From assembly GCF_018390645.1 (NCBI RefSeq), contig NZ_JAHBGC010000020.1:62001-126000 (forward strand): DNA of 64,000 nt, written 5' to 3'. Positions 26,114 through 35,199 of the stretch are shown here, in pieces. Origin of the DNA: Ancylobacter dichloromethanicus (lineage in GTDB: Bacteria; Pseudomonadota; Alphaproteobacteria; Rhizobiales; Xanthobacteraceae). Under the pieces are notes generated by a model. That model was not told the origin of the DNA. It saw nothing but the letters and a program-made list of their open reading frames with translations, and ran no database searches. Both the position numbers and the translations under genes were made by a program. The stretch's first letter is position 1, and every line of letters starts with the position of its first letter.

Positions 26114-26881
26114 TCAATGGCCGAGATAGACTTCGATGACCTTGGGGTCCGCCTGGACCTTGGCCATGGACCCCTCCGAGAGAATCTTGCCCTGGTGCAG
26201 CACCGTCACCTTGTGGGCGATGTCCTCGACGAACTTCATGTCGTGCTCGATCACGATCACCGAGCGGTTCTTGATGATGGTGTTGAGCAGTTCGGCGGTC
26301 TTCTTGCGCTCGGAGACGCTCATGCCGGCGACGGGTTCGTCGAGCATCAGCAGTTCCGGGTCCTGGATCAGCAGCATGCCGATCTCCAGCCACTGCTTCT
26401 GGCCGTGCGAGAGATATTCGGCGCGCTGGTCGAGCTGGTCGGCGAGGAAGATGGTCTCGGCGACCTCCTGCACCCGCTCCTTCACCGCCCGGTCGCGCCG
26501 GAAGGTGAGGGCGCCGGGCACCGAGCGGCCCTTGGGGTAGGAGATTTCCAGGTTCTCGAAGACGGTGAGGTCCTCGTAGATCGACGGGTTCTGGAACTTG
26601 CGCCCCACCCCGGCGCGCACGATCTCGTGCTCCTTCATCTTGGTCAACTCGCGCTCCTTGAACCGGATCGAGCCGGTGGTCGCCCGGGTGCGGCCGCAGA
26701 TGAGGTCGAGCACCGTGGTCTTGCCGGCCCCGTTGGGGCCGATGATGACGCGGATCTCGTTCTCGTCGACATAGAAGGACAGGTCGTTGACCGCCTTGAA
26801 GCCGTCGAAGGAGACGGTGAGGCCCTCCACCGCAAGGACGAAGTCCTTGTTCATGGTGTCGGCGATGACAGCGGTGTTCAT
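26114..26881 (-). CDS. urtD: Urea-type ABC transporter ATP-binding protein UrtD
   Basis: 255 residues, LivG-like ATPase with the C-terminal extension of that subfamily. Walker A GPNGAGKTTVLDLICGR, signature YLSHGQKQWLEIGM (the SHGQ variant is characteristic of UrtD), Walker B LLMLDEPVAG, H-loop VIVIEHDMKF. Start ATG 26881 lies 11 nt from the urtC stop. Part of the urtABCDE-fmdAB unit. Confidence 0.94.
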   Translation of the reverse strand: MNTAVIADTMNKDFVLAVEGLTVSFDGFKAVNDLSFYVDENEIRVIIGPNGAGKTTVLDLICGRTRATTGSIRFKERELTKMKEHEIVRAGVGRKFQNPSIYEDLTVFENLEISYPKGRSVPGALTFRRDRAVKERVQEVAETIFLADQLDQRAEYLSHGQKQWLEIGMLLIQDPELLMLDEPVAGMSVSERKKTAELLNTIIKNRSVIVIEHDMKFVEDIAHKVTVLHQGKILSEGSMAKVQADPKVIEVYLGH

Positions 26882-26892
26882 GGCTCGCGCTC

Positions 26893-28068
26893 CTATTCGG
26901 CGGCGGCGGGGGCGGCCGTCCCGGAGGATGGCGCGGCGGGCGGCGTCGCGGCGGGCGGGCTCGCCCGGCGGGCCGACGCGCCGCCGAACAGCGGGCCGAG
27001 ACGCGGGGCGATGTAGGTCTGCCAGAGGCCGGCGAGGCCGTTCGGGAAGATCAGCACCACGGCGATGAACAGGCCGCCGAGGCCGAACAGCCAGAGTTCC
27101 GGAAAACTCTCCGAGAACGAGGTCTTGGCCCAGTTCACCAGCAGCGTGCCGTAGATGGCGCCGAGGATGGACAGCCGCCCGCCGACCGCGGCGTAGATGA
27201 CCATTTCGATCGAGGGCACGATGCCGACGAAGGAGGGCGACATGAAGCCGACCTGCAGCGTGAACATGGCCCCGCCAATGGCCGAGAGCGAGGCGGCGAG
27301 GCAGAACACGAACACCTTGAAGTTGGCGACGTCATAGCCGGAGAAGCGCACCCGGTCCTCCTTGTCGCGCATGGCGACGAGGATGCGGCCGAGCTTGGAG
27401 GACTTCACGAAATAGGCGATCAGGATGCAGGCGATGAGCAGGGCGACGCAGACGAAATAGAGGATCGTCTTGGCGCTGTCGGTGCGGATGTCCCAGCCAT
27501 TGAGCGTGCGCAGGTCGGTGATGCCGTTGATGCCGCCGGTATAGCCCTGCTGGCCGATGATCAGGATGGTCATGATGGCGGCGAGCGCCTGGGTGATGAT
27601 GGCGAAGTACACCCCGCCGACGCGCCGCTTGAACATCGCGAAGCCGACGATGAAGGCGAACAGGGCCGGTACCAGGATCACTGCGATGATGGTGAGAGTC
27701 AGGCTGTTGAAGGGCTGCCACATCAGCGGCAGCGCGGTGATCTGGTTCCAGTCCATGAAGTCCGGGATGCCAGGCGTGGTCTGGATCTTGGTGGCCTCGA
27801 CGCTGGAGGATTCCAGTTTGAGGAACATCGCCATGCAGTAGCCGCCGAGGCCGAAGAACACGCCCTGGCCGAGCGAGAGAATGCCGGCATAGCCCCAGCA
27901 CAGCACCAGGCCGAGCGCGACGAAGGCGTAGGTGAGGTACTTGCCGACGAACTGGAGGCGGAAATTGTCCAGCGTCAGCGGCAGGACCACGACGAGCAGG
28001 ATGGCGAGGATCGCGATCCCGATCATGTCCTGCGGGCGCAGGAAGAAGGTGCGGTCGGACTTGAGCAT
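26893..28068 (-). CDS. urtC: Urea-type ABC transporter permease UrtC
   Basis: 391 residues, LivM-like inner-membrane permease with about 9-10 helices. Contains CWGYAGILSLGQGVFFGLGGY and the long EAA-type cytoplasmic loop. The C-terminal 25 residues are unusually Ala/Pro/Ser-rich (ending TAAPAAAE), likely disordered. It is ten nt from urtB. Confidence 0.93.
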   Translation of the reverse strand: MLKSDRTFFLRPQDMIGIAILAILLVVVLPLTLDNFRLQFVGKYLTYAFVALGLVLCWGYAGILSLGQGVFFGLGGYCMAMFLKLESSSVEATKIQTTPGIPDFMDWNQITALPLMWQPFNSLTLTIIAVILVPALFAFIVGFAMFKRRVGGVYFAIITQALAAIMTILIIGQQGYTGGINGITDLRTLNGWDIRTDSAKTILYFVCVALLIACILIAYFVKSSKLGRILVAMRDKEDRVRFSGYDVANFKVFVFCLAASLSAIGGAMFTLQVGFMSPSFVGIVPSIEMVIYAAVGGRLSILGAIYGTLLVNWAKTSFSESFPELWLFGLGGLFIAVVLIFPNGLAGLWQTYIAPRLGPLFGGASARRASPPAATPPAAPSSGTAAPAAAE

Positions 28069-28078
28069 GTGCGCCTCC

Positions 28079-29005
28079 TCAGCGACGGACCTTGATGACG
28101 AACAGGCCCTGCGGCCGCAGCATCAGGATGATGACCACGCCGAGCAGCGTGAGGACCTTGGCCATCGAACCGGAGAGGAAGAACTCCATGGTCGACTGGG
28201 CCTGCGAGATGGTGAAGGCGGAGGCGATGGTGCCGAGCAGGCTCTGCGCGCCGCCGAAGACGACGACCAGGAAGGTGTCGACGATGTAGAGCTGGCCGGA
28301 GGTGGGGCCGGTCGAACCGATCATGGTGAAGGCCGAGCCGGCGACGCCGGCGATGCCGCAGCCGAGGCCGAAGGTGTAGCGGTCGACCTTCTCGGTGTTG
28401 ATGCCGACGGCGCCGGCCATGACGCGGTTCTGCACCACGGCGCGCACCTGCTTGCCCCAGCTCGACTTGTACATCAGCAGCGCGACGGCGATGGTGATGG
28501 CGATGGTGAGGCCCATGACGAACAGGCCGTTGATCTGCACCTCGACCATGTCGGTCACCGGCAGCGAGCCCATCATCCATTCCGGCAGCTCGACGCCGAC
28601 CTCGCGGGGACCGAAGACGGTGCGGTAGAGCTGCTGCAGGATGAGGCTGAGGCCCCAGGTGGCGAGCAGCGTGTCGAGCGGGCGTTTGTAGAGGCGGCGG
28701 ATCATCAGCCATTCCACCGCCATGCCGAGCGCACCGGCGGCGAAGAAGGCGAGGATCATCGCCAGGAAGAAGTAGGCGCCGAACAGGCCCGGCAGGTAGT
28801 TCAGGAAGAATTGCGAGGTGAAATAGGTGACATAGGCGCCGAGGATCATGAACTCGCCATGCGCCATGTTGATGACGCCCATTTGGCCGAAGATGATGGC
28901 GAGGCCGAGCGCCATGAGAACGAAGACCGAGAACAGGATGAGGCCGGCGAAGCCCTGCATCACGAAAATCGAGCCAAGCTCGGCCAGCGAATAGTCAGAG
29001 AACAT
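28079..29005 (-). CDS. urtB: Urea-type ABC transporter permease UrtB
   Basis: 308 residues, LivH-like permease, eight or so helices. FGQMGVINMAHGEFMILGAY and LRAVVQNRVMAGAVGINTE-like segments are typical of the UrtB/LivH group. It lacks the long N-terminal periplasmic extension seen in some cyanobacterial UrtB. A 98-nt gap containing a stable hairpin separates it from urtA. Confidence 0.93.
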   Translation of the reverse strand: MFSDYSLAELGSIFVMQGFAGLILFSVFVLMALGLAIIFGQMGVINMAHGEFMILGAYVTYFTSQFFLNYLPGLFGAYFFLAMILAFFAAGALGMAVEWLMIRRLYKRPLDTLLATWGLSLILQQLYRTVFGPREVGVELPEWMMGSLPVTDMVEVQINGLFVMGLTIAITIAVALLMYKSSWGKQVRAVVQNRVMAGAVGINTEKVDRYTFGLGCGIAGVAGSAFTMIGSTGPTSGQLYIVDTFLVVVFGGAQSLLGTIASAFTISQAQSTMEFFLSGSMAKVLTLLGVVIILMLRPQGLFVIKVRR

Positions 29006-29061
29006 TCAGGAATCCCCCGGCATGCGCGCAGTCGCGCGGTCTTGCGTCAACGGCGTAGAGC

Positions 29062-29087
29062 CCCGGAGAGGGCGAACCCTCTCCGGG
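29062..29087 (-). terminator. Perfect hairpin between urtA and urtB
   Basis: Eleven-base perfect stem CCCGGAGAGGG / CCCTCTCCGGG with a TTCG tetraloop, just 3' of urtA and not followed by a T-tract. Such hairpins after binding-protein genes usually protect the upstream mRNA and raise its level over the permease genes. Confidence 0.6.
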
Positions 29088-29103
29088 TGGGAGCTTCAGG
29101 CGA

Positions 29104-30387
29104 TCACTGGTAGCCCTTGGGGAACGGATCGGGCTCGATCAGGTCCGGGGTCTCGAACACAACCTTGAACTGGCCATCCGGCTGGGCCAGGCCGATGCGG
29201 GCCTTGGACCACAGGTGATGGTTGTCGTGGATCTTCACATAGCCTTCCGGCGCCTTGTTGAACTCGATGCCCGGCGAGGCCGCGGCGACCTTGTCGATGT
29301 CGAAGGAGCCGGCCTTCTCGACGGTCATTTTCCACAGCCAGGGGCCGAGATAGGCAGCCTGGGTGACGTCGCCGATCACGGTCTTCTCGCCCCACATCTT
29401 CTTGAAGGCGGCGACGAATTCCTTGTTGTTCGGGTTGTCGAGCGACTGGAAGTACTTCATCGAGCTGTAGGCGCCGGCGATGTTCTCGCCGCCGATGCCG
29501 TCGATCTCGTCCTCGGTGACCGAGATGGTCAGCAGGGTCTGCTTGGAGAGGTCGATGCCGGCCGCCTTGAGCTGCTTGTAGAAGGCGACGTTGGAGCCGC
29601 CGACGACGGCGGCGTAGATCACATCCGGCTTCTTCAGCTTGATCTTGTTGATCACCGAGTTGAACTGGGTGTGGCCGAGCGGGAAATATTCCTCGCCGAC
29701 GACCGAGGAATCCTTCAGGTGACCCTCGATGTGCTTGCGGGCGATCTTCATCGAGGTGCGCGGCCAGATGTAGTCCGAGCCGATGAGGTAGAAGGTCTTG
29801 CCCTCCTTGGTCTTGGCGACCCAGTCGAGGCCGGCGAGGATCTGCTGGGTGGCTTCCTGGCCGGTGTAGATGACGTTCTTCGACTGCTCCAGCCCTTCAT
29901 AGAAGGTGGGGTAGTAGAGCATGCCGTTATACTGCTCGACGACCGGCAGCACCGCCTTGCGCGAGGCCGAGGTCCAGCAGCCCATGATGGCCGCGACCTT
30001 GTCGTTGACGAGCAGCTTCTTGGCCTTCTCGGCGAAGGTCGGCCAGTCGGAGGCGCCGTCTTCCTGGATGAACTTGATCTTGCGGCCGAGCACGCCGCCC
30101 ATGGCGTTGATCTGGTCGATGGCGAGCTTCTCGGCCTGCACCGAGCCGGTCTCGGAAATGGCCATCGTGCCGGTGACCGAATGCAGGATGCCGACGGTCA
30201 CTTCGGTGTCGGTAACCGCGAGGCCGGTGGTGTTGACCTCCGAGGTCGCCGGGGCCTGGGCGAAGGCGGGTGTCGAAAGAAGGCCGGTAGAGGCAAGAAG
30301 AGGCACCGCCGGAAGCGCCGCAATGCCCATCAAAAGCTTGCGGCGCGTACTGGAAAACTTGTTCGATTGGTCGTTCTTTGAAGACAT
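29104..30387 (-). CDS. urtA: Urea/short-chain-amide ABC transporter substrate-binding protein UrtA
   Basis: 427-residue periplasmic binding protein. A twin-arginine-type signal (STRRKLLMGIAALPA, then TPAFAQ) suggests Tat export, as in other UrtA/AmiC-type receptors. Mature domain has TVGILHSVTGTMAISETGS and GCWTSASRKAVLPVVE, typical of the group binding urea or short amides. ATG 30387 is chosen because GAGGGGAAT lies just upstream. Given fmdA downstream, formamide or acetamide may be a ligand as well as urea. Confidence 0.93.
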   Translation of the reverse strand: MSSKNDQSNKFSSTRRKLLMGIAALPAVPLLASTGLLSTPAFAQAPATSEVNTTGLAVTDTEVTVGILHSVTGTMAISETGSVQAEKLAIDQINAMGGVLGRKIKFIQEDGASDWPTFAEKAKKLLVNDKVAAIMGCWTSASRKAVLPVVEQYNGMLYYPTFYEGLEQSKNVIYTGQEATQQILAGLDWVAKTKEGKTFYLIGSDYIWPRTSMKIARKHIEGHLKDSSVVGEEYFPLGHTQFNSVINKIKLKKPDVIYAAVVGGSNVAFYKQLKAAGIDLSKQTLLTISVTEDEIDGIGGENIAGAYSSMKYFQSLDNPNNKEFVAAFKKMWGEKTVIGDVTQAAYLGPWLWKMTVEKAGSFDIDKVAAASPGIEFNKAPEGYVKIHDNHHLWSKARIGLAQPDGQFKVVFETPDLIEPDPFPKGYQ

Positions 30388-30842
30388 ACGATTCCCCTCC
30401 ACGGGTTTGACGTGGCCTCAACAAGCTTCTGATCTGCTTGCATTGGCTGGATCGTGGCGGTCGATGTCGCGATGCAGCAATACGTCGATTGACGTATAGG
30501 GGAACCGTTCCGGCTCCTGCACAGTGGCGGAAAGGGTGGAGTGTGTGCCGAAGCGCGAAAGATATTCCTTCGCGTTCGCAGTGGTTTTTTCGCGCGCGCG
30601 CGAAGAAGTGTGCGGCGATTCGAGCCGAAAAGTTGTTGAACTGCGCGCTTATTGTGCAGGATTCGGTATTTTTTCTGGTCTTGTGGTATTCAAGTGGGAT
30701 TCGAGCGTGATGGAATTGACGTTTCGACGCCCGGTGACTTGAGTGGAACGATTTTTGCTTGGCTCTTGGTGCGTCCGCAGGTCGCGGGATTCGCGGTGGT
30801 GCAACAAATTCGAAGTGCCCTGGGGAGGGTGAGCGCAGAAGA
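30388..30842. other. Divergent promoter region between urtA and the permease-kinase gene
   Basis: 455 nt, without a convincing gene. Contains the dyad at 30480-30497 and an AT-rich segment (about 30640-30720) that could carry the kinase promoter. No sigma-54 motif (TGGC-N8-TTGC type) was seen in front of urtA. Confidence 0.5.
30480..30497. promoter_or_regulatory. Perfect inverted repeat ATACGTC-N4-GACGTAT upstream of urtA
   Basis: Seven-base arms with a GATT spacer, centred about 100 nt upstream of the urtA start codon. Eighteen-base dyads with TACG half-sites are usual for LuxR/NarL-type response regulators, and such a regulator gene (34255-35187) is encoded beside the divergent kinase. Assignment is inference. 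Confidence 0.5.
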
Positions 30843-33800
30843 ATGTCTGGCGTCGGCACGGCGAGGCAAAACCCTATGGCGGCGGAACAAAAGATCGTTC
30901 GCGTTCGGCGCCGCTACAATCAGTGGGTCGTCAACGAGACGCTGGAGGATTACGCGCTCCGCTTCACGGCGAAGAGCGCGCGCCGCTGGTCGGCGCTCAG
31001 GGTGGCCAACACCGCGCTCGGCGCGGTCTCCTTCCTGGCGCTGGAGGCGATCGGCGGGGCGATCACGCTCGCCTACGGCTTTCCCAATGCGGTGGCGGCG
31101 ATCCTGGTGGTCTGCGTCATCATCTTCGCCGCCGGGCTGCCGATCAGCTATTACGCCGCCAAGTTCGGCGTCGACATCGACCTGCTCACCCGCGGCGCCG
31201 GCTTCGGCTATATCGGCTCGACGCTGACCTCGCTGATCTACGCCTCCTTCACCTACCTGTTCTTCGCCATCGAGGCGGCGATCATGGCGCTGGCGCTGGA
31301 GATGTGCTTCGGCGTGCCGCTGATGGTGGGCTATTTCATCAGCGCGCTGGTGGTGATCCCGCTGGTGACGCACGGCATCACCTTCATCAGCCGGTTCCAG
31401 CTCTGGACCCAGCCGGTGTGGCTGGTGCTGAACATCATTCCCTTCGTCTTCATCTTCGCGCTCGACGACGCGCCGCTGGCCGGCTGGACCTCCTATACCG
31501 GCCGGTTCGGCGCGCCGGACGGCTCGTTCGACCTCGTGCTGTTCGGCACCGCGACCACGGTGGTGTTCGCGCTGATCGCGCAGATCGGCGAGCAGGTGGA
31601 CTTTCTGCGCTTCCTGCCGCGCCGGGCCCCGGGCCGCACCGAGACGCGGCGCAACCTGCTGTGGTGGGTGGCGTTGCTGAGCGCCGGGCCGGGCTGGATC
31701 ATCCCCGGCGGCATCAAGATGCTGGCGGGCTCGTTCCTGGCCTATTTCGCGCTCACCCAGGGCATCCCCTTCCTGCACGCCGCCGAGCCGACGCAGATGT
31801 ATCTGGTCGCGTTCAGGACGGTGTTCTCGCCCGAGGTGGCGCTGGCCTTCACCGGCGTGTTCGTCATCCTGGCGCAGCTCAAGATCAACGTGACGAACTC
31901 CTATGCCGGCTCCATCGCCTGGTCGAACTTCTTCTCCCGCCTGACCCACAGCCACCCCGGCCGGGTGGTGTGGCTGGTGTTCAACGTCACCATCGCGCTG
32001 ATGCTGATGGCGCTCGGCATCTACAAGGTGCTGGAGCAGATCCTCGGGCTCTATTCCATCGTCGCGGTGGCGTGGGTGGCGGCGCTGGTGGCGGACCTCG
32101 TGGTCAACAAGCCGATGGGCTGGAGCCCGCCGGGCATCGAGTTCAAGCGGGCGCATCTCTACGACATCAATCCGGTCGGCGTCGGCGCGCTGCTCGCCGG
32201 CACGCTGATCGGGGTCATCGCCTTTGCCGGCTTCTTCGGCCCGACGCTGAAGGTGTTCGCGCCGTTCCTGGCGCTTTTCGTCTCCTTCGTCGCGGCGGCC
32301 GGCATCGCCTACGCCACCGGCGGGCGCTACTACATCGCCCGCCGCACGGCCAAGAACTGGGACGCCCGCCACTCGCTCAAATGCTGCATCTGCGAGCACA
32401 AGTTCGAGCCGGAGGACATGGCGCACTGCCCGGTCTATGCCGGGCCGATCTGCTCGCTGTGCTGCTCGCTCGACGCCCGCTGCAACGACCGTTGCAAGGA
32501 GGAGGCGCGCTTTCCCGACCAGATACTGGCGGCGCTGCGGGCCACCCTGCCGGGCTGGATGGTGGCGCAGCTCAATTCCCGGCTCGGCCACTATATCGGC
32601 GTGATGGCGCTGCTGGCGATCGTGATCGGCGGCATATTGGGGGTCATCTATTTCCAGTCGACCTTCGCCCCGCCGGACCAGACCGAGACGGTCGGCAATG
32701 TGCTGTTCACGCTCTACTTCATCCTGCTGATCATCGCCGGCGTCGCCGCCTGGCTGTTCGTGCTGGCGCAGGAGAGCCGGAGCGTGGCGCAGGAGGAAAG
32801 CAACCGCCAGACCGCGCTGCTGATGCGCGAGATCGAGGCGCACAAGCGCACCGACGCCAAGCTGCAGAAGGCCAAGGAGGCCGCCGAGGCCGCCAACCTC
32901 GCCAAGAGCCGCTATGTCGTCGGCATCAGCCACGAACTGCGCACGCCGCTGAACGCCATTCTCGGCTACGCCCAGTTGCTGGAGCGCGATGTCGCCATTC
33001 CCCCGCACCGGCGCGACGCCATCCGCGTGGTGCGGCGTTCGGCCGAGCACCTGTCCGGCCTGATCGACGGGCTGCTCGACATCTCCAAGATCGAGGCCGG
33101 GCGGCTCTATCTCAACCGCGACGAGGTGCGCATCGCCGAGTTCCTCGACCAGCTGGTCGACATGTTCCGGCTGCAGGCCACCGCCAAGGGCATCGACTTC
33201 GTGTATGTGCGGCCCGAACGGCTGCCGGGAACCGTGTTCACCGACGAGAAGCGGCTGCGCCAGATCCTCATCAACCTGCTGTCCAACGCCATCAAGTTCA
33301 CCGAGCGGGGCCGGGTGGCGCTGCGCATCGCCTATCGCAACCAGGTGGCGGAATTCGAGATCGAGGACAGCGGCATCGGCATTCCCGCCGCCGACCACAA
33401 GCGCATCTTCGAGCCGTTCGAGCGCGGGGAAAGAGCGGGCACCTATTCCACCGCCGGCATCGGCCTCGGCCTCACCATCACCAAGCTGCTCACCGAGATC
33501 ATGGGCGGGGAAATCTCGCTGAAGTCGGCGCCGGGGGAGGGCACCGCGTTCCGCGTCAGATTGATGCTGTCGGAGGTGACCAATCCCTCCCGCCTCGGCC
33601 CGATCCAGCACCGCCACATCGCCGGCTACACCGGCCCGCGGCGCACCGTGCTGGTGGCCGACGACGACCCGGCCCATCGCGACCTGATGCACGAATTGCT
33701 GGTGCCTCTCGGCTTCACCGTGCTCGCCGCCACCGACGGCGTGCAGGCGCTCGACATGGTGCGCGAATGGGAGCCGGACATGCTGCTGCTCGACATCGCC

Positions 33801-34265
33801 ATGCCCGGCCTCAATGGCTGGGAAGTGGTGCGGCAACTGCGCGACGAGGGCTATGGGCGGCTGCGCATCCTCATGATCTCGGCCAATGCCGGCGAGATTC
33901 TGGGCGACGGGCTGGCCCAGCATGACGACCATCTGGTCAAGCCGGTGCATCTGCGCACGCTGCTGGAGAAGATGGCGGCGCTGCTCGACCTCGAATGGGT
34001 CGGCGACGGCGAACTCGCCGCCATCGCCGCCGGCGAGGCGAGCAAGCCGGGCGAGTTGCACGCGCCGGCCGGCGTGCATCTCGACGACCTGCTCAAGCTG
34101 GGGGAAATCGGCTATGTGCGCGGCATCCAGGCCAAGCTCAAGGAAATCGAAAGCGTCTCGCCCGACAACATGGCGTTCGTCGCCCATATGCGCGACCTGA
34201 TGGATACTTTCGACCTCAAGCAATACATGTCGGTTCTGGAGGCGATGCGGCGCGATGATGCCTAG
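30843..34265 (+). CDS. Hybrid histidine kinase with an NCS1-type permease as sensor domain
   Basis: 1140 residues in one frame. Residues 20-510: NCS1-like permease of about 12 helices (AGSIAWSNFFSRLTHSHPG, LYSIVAVAWVAALVADLVV). Residues 514-551: ten cysteines, likely metal-binding. About 590-650: two helices. About 655-680: coiled coil. H-box SHELRTPLNAILGYAQLL with His697; N-box RQILINLLSNAIKF; G boxes EDSGIGIPA and GIGLGLTITK. Receiver from about 930 with DDD and phospho-acceptor Asp984 (LLLDIAMPGLNGWE). No Hpt domain is evident after it. Probably senses an amide, urea or related compound through the permease, as CbrA does with its SLC5 domain. The adjacent response regulator overlaps its 3' end. 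The start could also be ATG 30876. Confidence 0.93.
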   Translation: MSGVGTARQNPMAAEQKIVRVRRRYNQWVVNETLEDYALRFTAKSARRWSALRVANTALGAVSFLALEAIGGAITLAYGFPNAVAAILVVCVIIFAAGLPISYYAAKFGVDIDLLTRGAGFGYIGSTLTSLIYASFTYLFFAIEAAIMALALEMCFGVPLMVGYFISALVVIPLVTHGITFISRFQLWTQPVWLVLNIIPFVFIFALDDAPLAGWTSYTGRFGAPDGSFDLVLFGTATTVVFALIAQIGEQVDFLRFLPRRAPGRTETRRNLLWWVALLSAGPGWIIPGGIKMLAGSFLAYFALTQGIPFLHAAEPTQMYLVAFRTVFSPEVALAFTGVFVILAQLKINVTNSYAGSIAWSNFFSRLTHSHPGRVVWLVFNVTIALMLMALGIYKVLEQILGLYSIVAVAWVAALVADLVVNKPMGWSPPGIEFKRAHLYDINPVGVGALLAGTLIGVIAFAGFFGPTLKVFAPFLALFVSFVAAAGIAYATGGRYYIARRTAKNWDARHSLKCCICEHKFEPEDMAHCPVYAGPICSLCCSLDARCNDRCKEEARFPDQILAALRATLPGWMVAQLNSRLGHYIGVMALLAIVIGGILGVIYFQSTFAPPDQTETVGNVLFTLYFILLIIAGVAAWLFVLAQESRSVAQEESNRQTALLMREIEAHKRTDAKLQKAKEAAEAANLAKSRYVVGISHELRTPLNAILGYAQLLERDVAIPPHRRDAIRVVRRSAEHLSGLIDGLLDISKIEAGRLYLNRDEVRIAEFLDQLVDMFRLQATAKGIDFVYVRPERLPGTVFTDEKRLRQILINLLSNAIKFTERGRVALRIAYRNQVAEFEIEDSGIGIPAADHKRIFEPFERGERAGTYSTAGIGLGLTITKLLTEIMGGEISLKSAPGEGTAFRVRLMLSEVTNPSRLGPIQHRHIAGYTGPRRTVLVADDDPAHRDLMHELLVPLGFTVLAATDGVQALDMVREWEPDMLLLDIAMPGLNGWEVVRQLRDEGYGRLRILMISANAGEILGDGLAQHDDHLVKPVHLRTLLEKMAALLDLEWVGDGELAAIAAGEASKPGELHAPAGVHLDDLLKLGEIGYVRGIQAKLKEIESVSPDNMAFVAHMRDLMDTFDLKQYMSVLEAMRRDDA

Positions 34266-35187
34266 CGTGGAGCGCCGAGACATCGTCCTGGTGGTGGACG
34301 ATTCGCCGGAGACGCTCAGTCTCCTCACCGACGCGCTGGAGGCGGCCGGCGCCACCGTGCTGGTGGCCACCGAGGGGGCGAACGCGCTGGCGCTGGTCGA
34401 GCGCATCACCCCCGACGTGATCCTGATGGACGCGGTGATGCCCGGCATGGACGGCTTCGAGGCCTGCCGCCGGCTCAAGCGCAACAAATCGGTGGCGCAT
34501 GTGCCGGTCATCTTCATGACCGGGCTTTCCGAAACCGAGCAGATCGTGAAGGGGCTGGAGGCGGGCGGGGTCGACTATGTCACCAAGCCGATCTCGCCGG
34601 ACGAGCTGATCGCCCGCATCCGGGTGCACCTCGCCAATGCCCGCCAGACCCACAGCGCCCGCGCGGCGCTGGACGCGGCCGGGCGCTACCTGCTCTCCGC
34701 CAACCGGGCCGGGCGGGTGATGTGGTCGACACCGCAGGCCACCGCGCTGCTGACCGCCATCAGCGTCTCGCCGGCCGGCGACAGCTTCACCCTGCCGGAC
34801 GCCGTGCGTCGCTGGCTGGAAGGGCGCAAGGCGGAAGGCGCTGCCATCGAACCCGAGACGATCGAAGTGGCGATGGAAGGCTCGGCGCGCCGGCTGAAGC
34901 TGTCCTATGTCGGGCAGATCGGCCCGGAGGAACTGCTGCTGCGCATCGTCGAGGATTCCGGCATTCCGCCCGAGCAGGTGCTGAAGACCAAGCTGGGCCT
35001 CACCTTGCGCGAATCCGAGGTGCTGGTGTGGCTGGCGCGCGGCAAGGCGAACCGCGATATCGGCGAAATCCTCGGCCTGTCGCCGCGCACGGTGAACAAG
35101 CATCTGGAGCAGATCTACGCCAAGATCGGCGTGGAGAACCGTGCCGCCGCCACGGCACTGGCGGTGACGGCGCTGACGCCGCGGTGA
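34255..35187 (+). CDS. Response regulator with receiver, PAS-like linker and LuxR-type HTH
   Basis: 310 residues overlapping the kinase gene by 11 nt, so made together with it. Receiver residues are intact: DD in LVVDDSPET, phospho-acceptor Asp in VILMDAVMPGMDGFE, the Thr of IFMTGLS and Lys of YVTKPIS. A middle segment of about 110 residues is PAS-like (GRVMWSTPQATALL). The C-terminal HTH is of LuxR/NarL type (LTLRESEVLVWLARGKANRD, LSPRTVNKHLEQIY). Likely regulates the urt/fmd operon. A second in-frame ATG at 34258 is possible. Confidence 0.93.
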   Translation: MMPSVERRDIVLVVDDSPETLSLLTDALEAAGATVLVATEGANALALVERITPDVILMDAVMPGMDGFEACRRLKRNKSVAHVPVIFMTGLSETEQIVKGLEAGGVDYVTKPISPDELIARIRVHLANARQTHSARAALDAAGRYLLSANRAGRVMWSTPQATALLTAISVSPAGDSFTLPDAVRRWLEGRKAEGAAIEPETIEVAMEGSARRLKLSYVGQIGPEELLLRIVEDSGIPPEQVLKTKLGLTLRESEVLVWLARGKANRDIGEILGLSPRTVNKHLEQIYAKIGVENRAAATALAVTALTPR

Positions 35188-35199
35188 GGGCGTCCGCGT

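Noticed and set aside
30690-34517. Very long open frame on the minus strand across the kinase gene
   Set aside because: High GC makes antisense frames long. The composition (rich in His, Arg, Gln, Asp with no domain order) is typical of a shadow of the plus-strand kinase.
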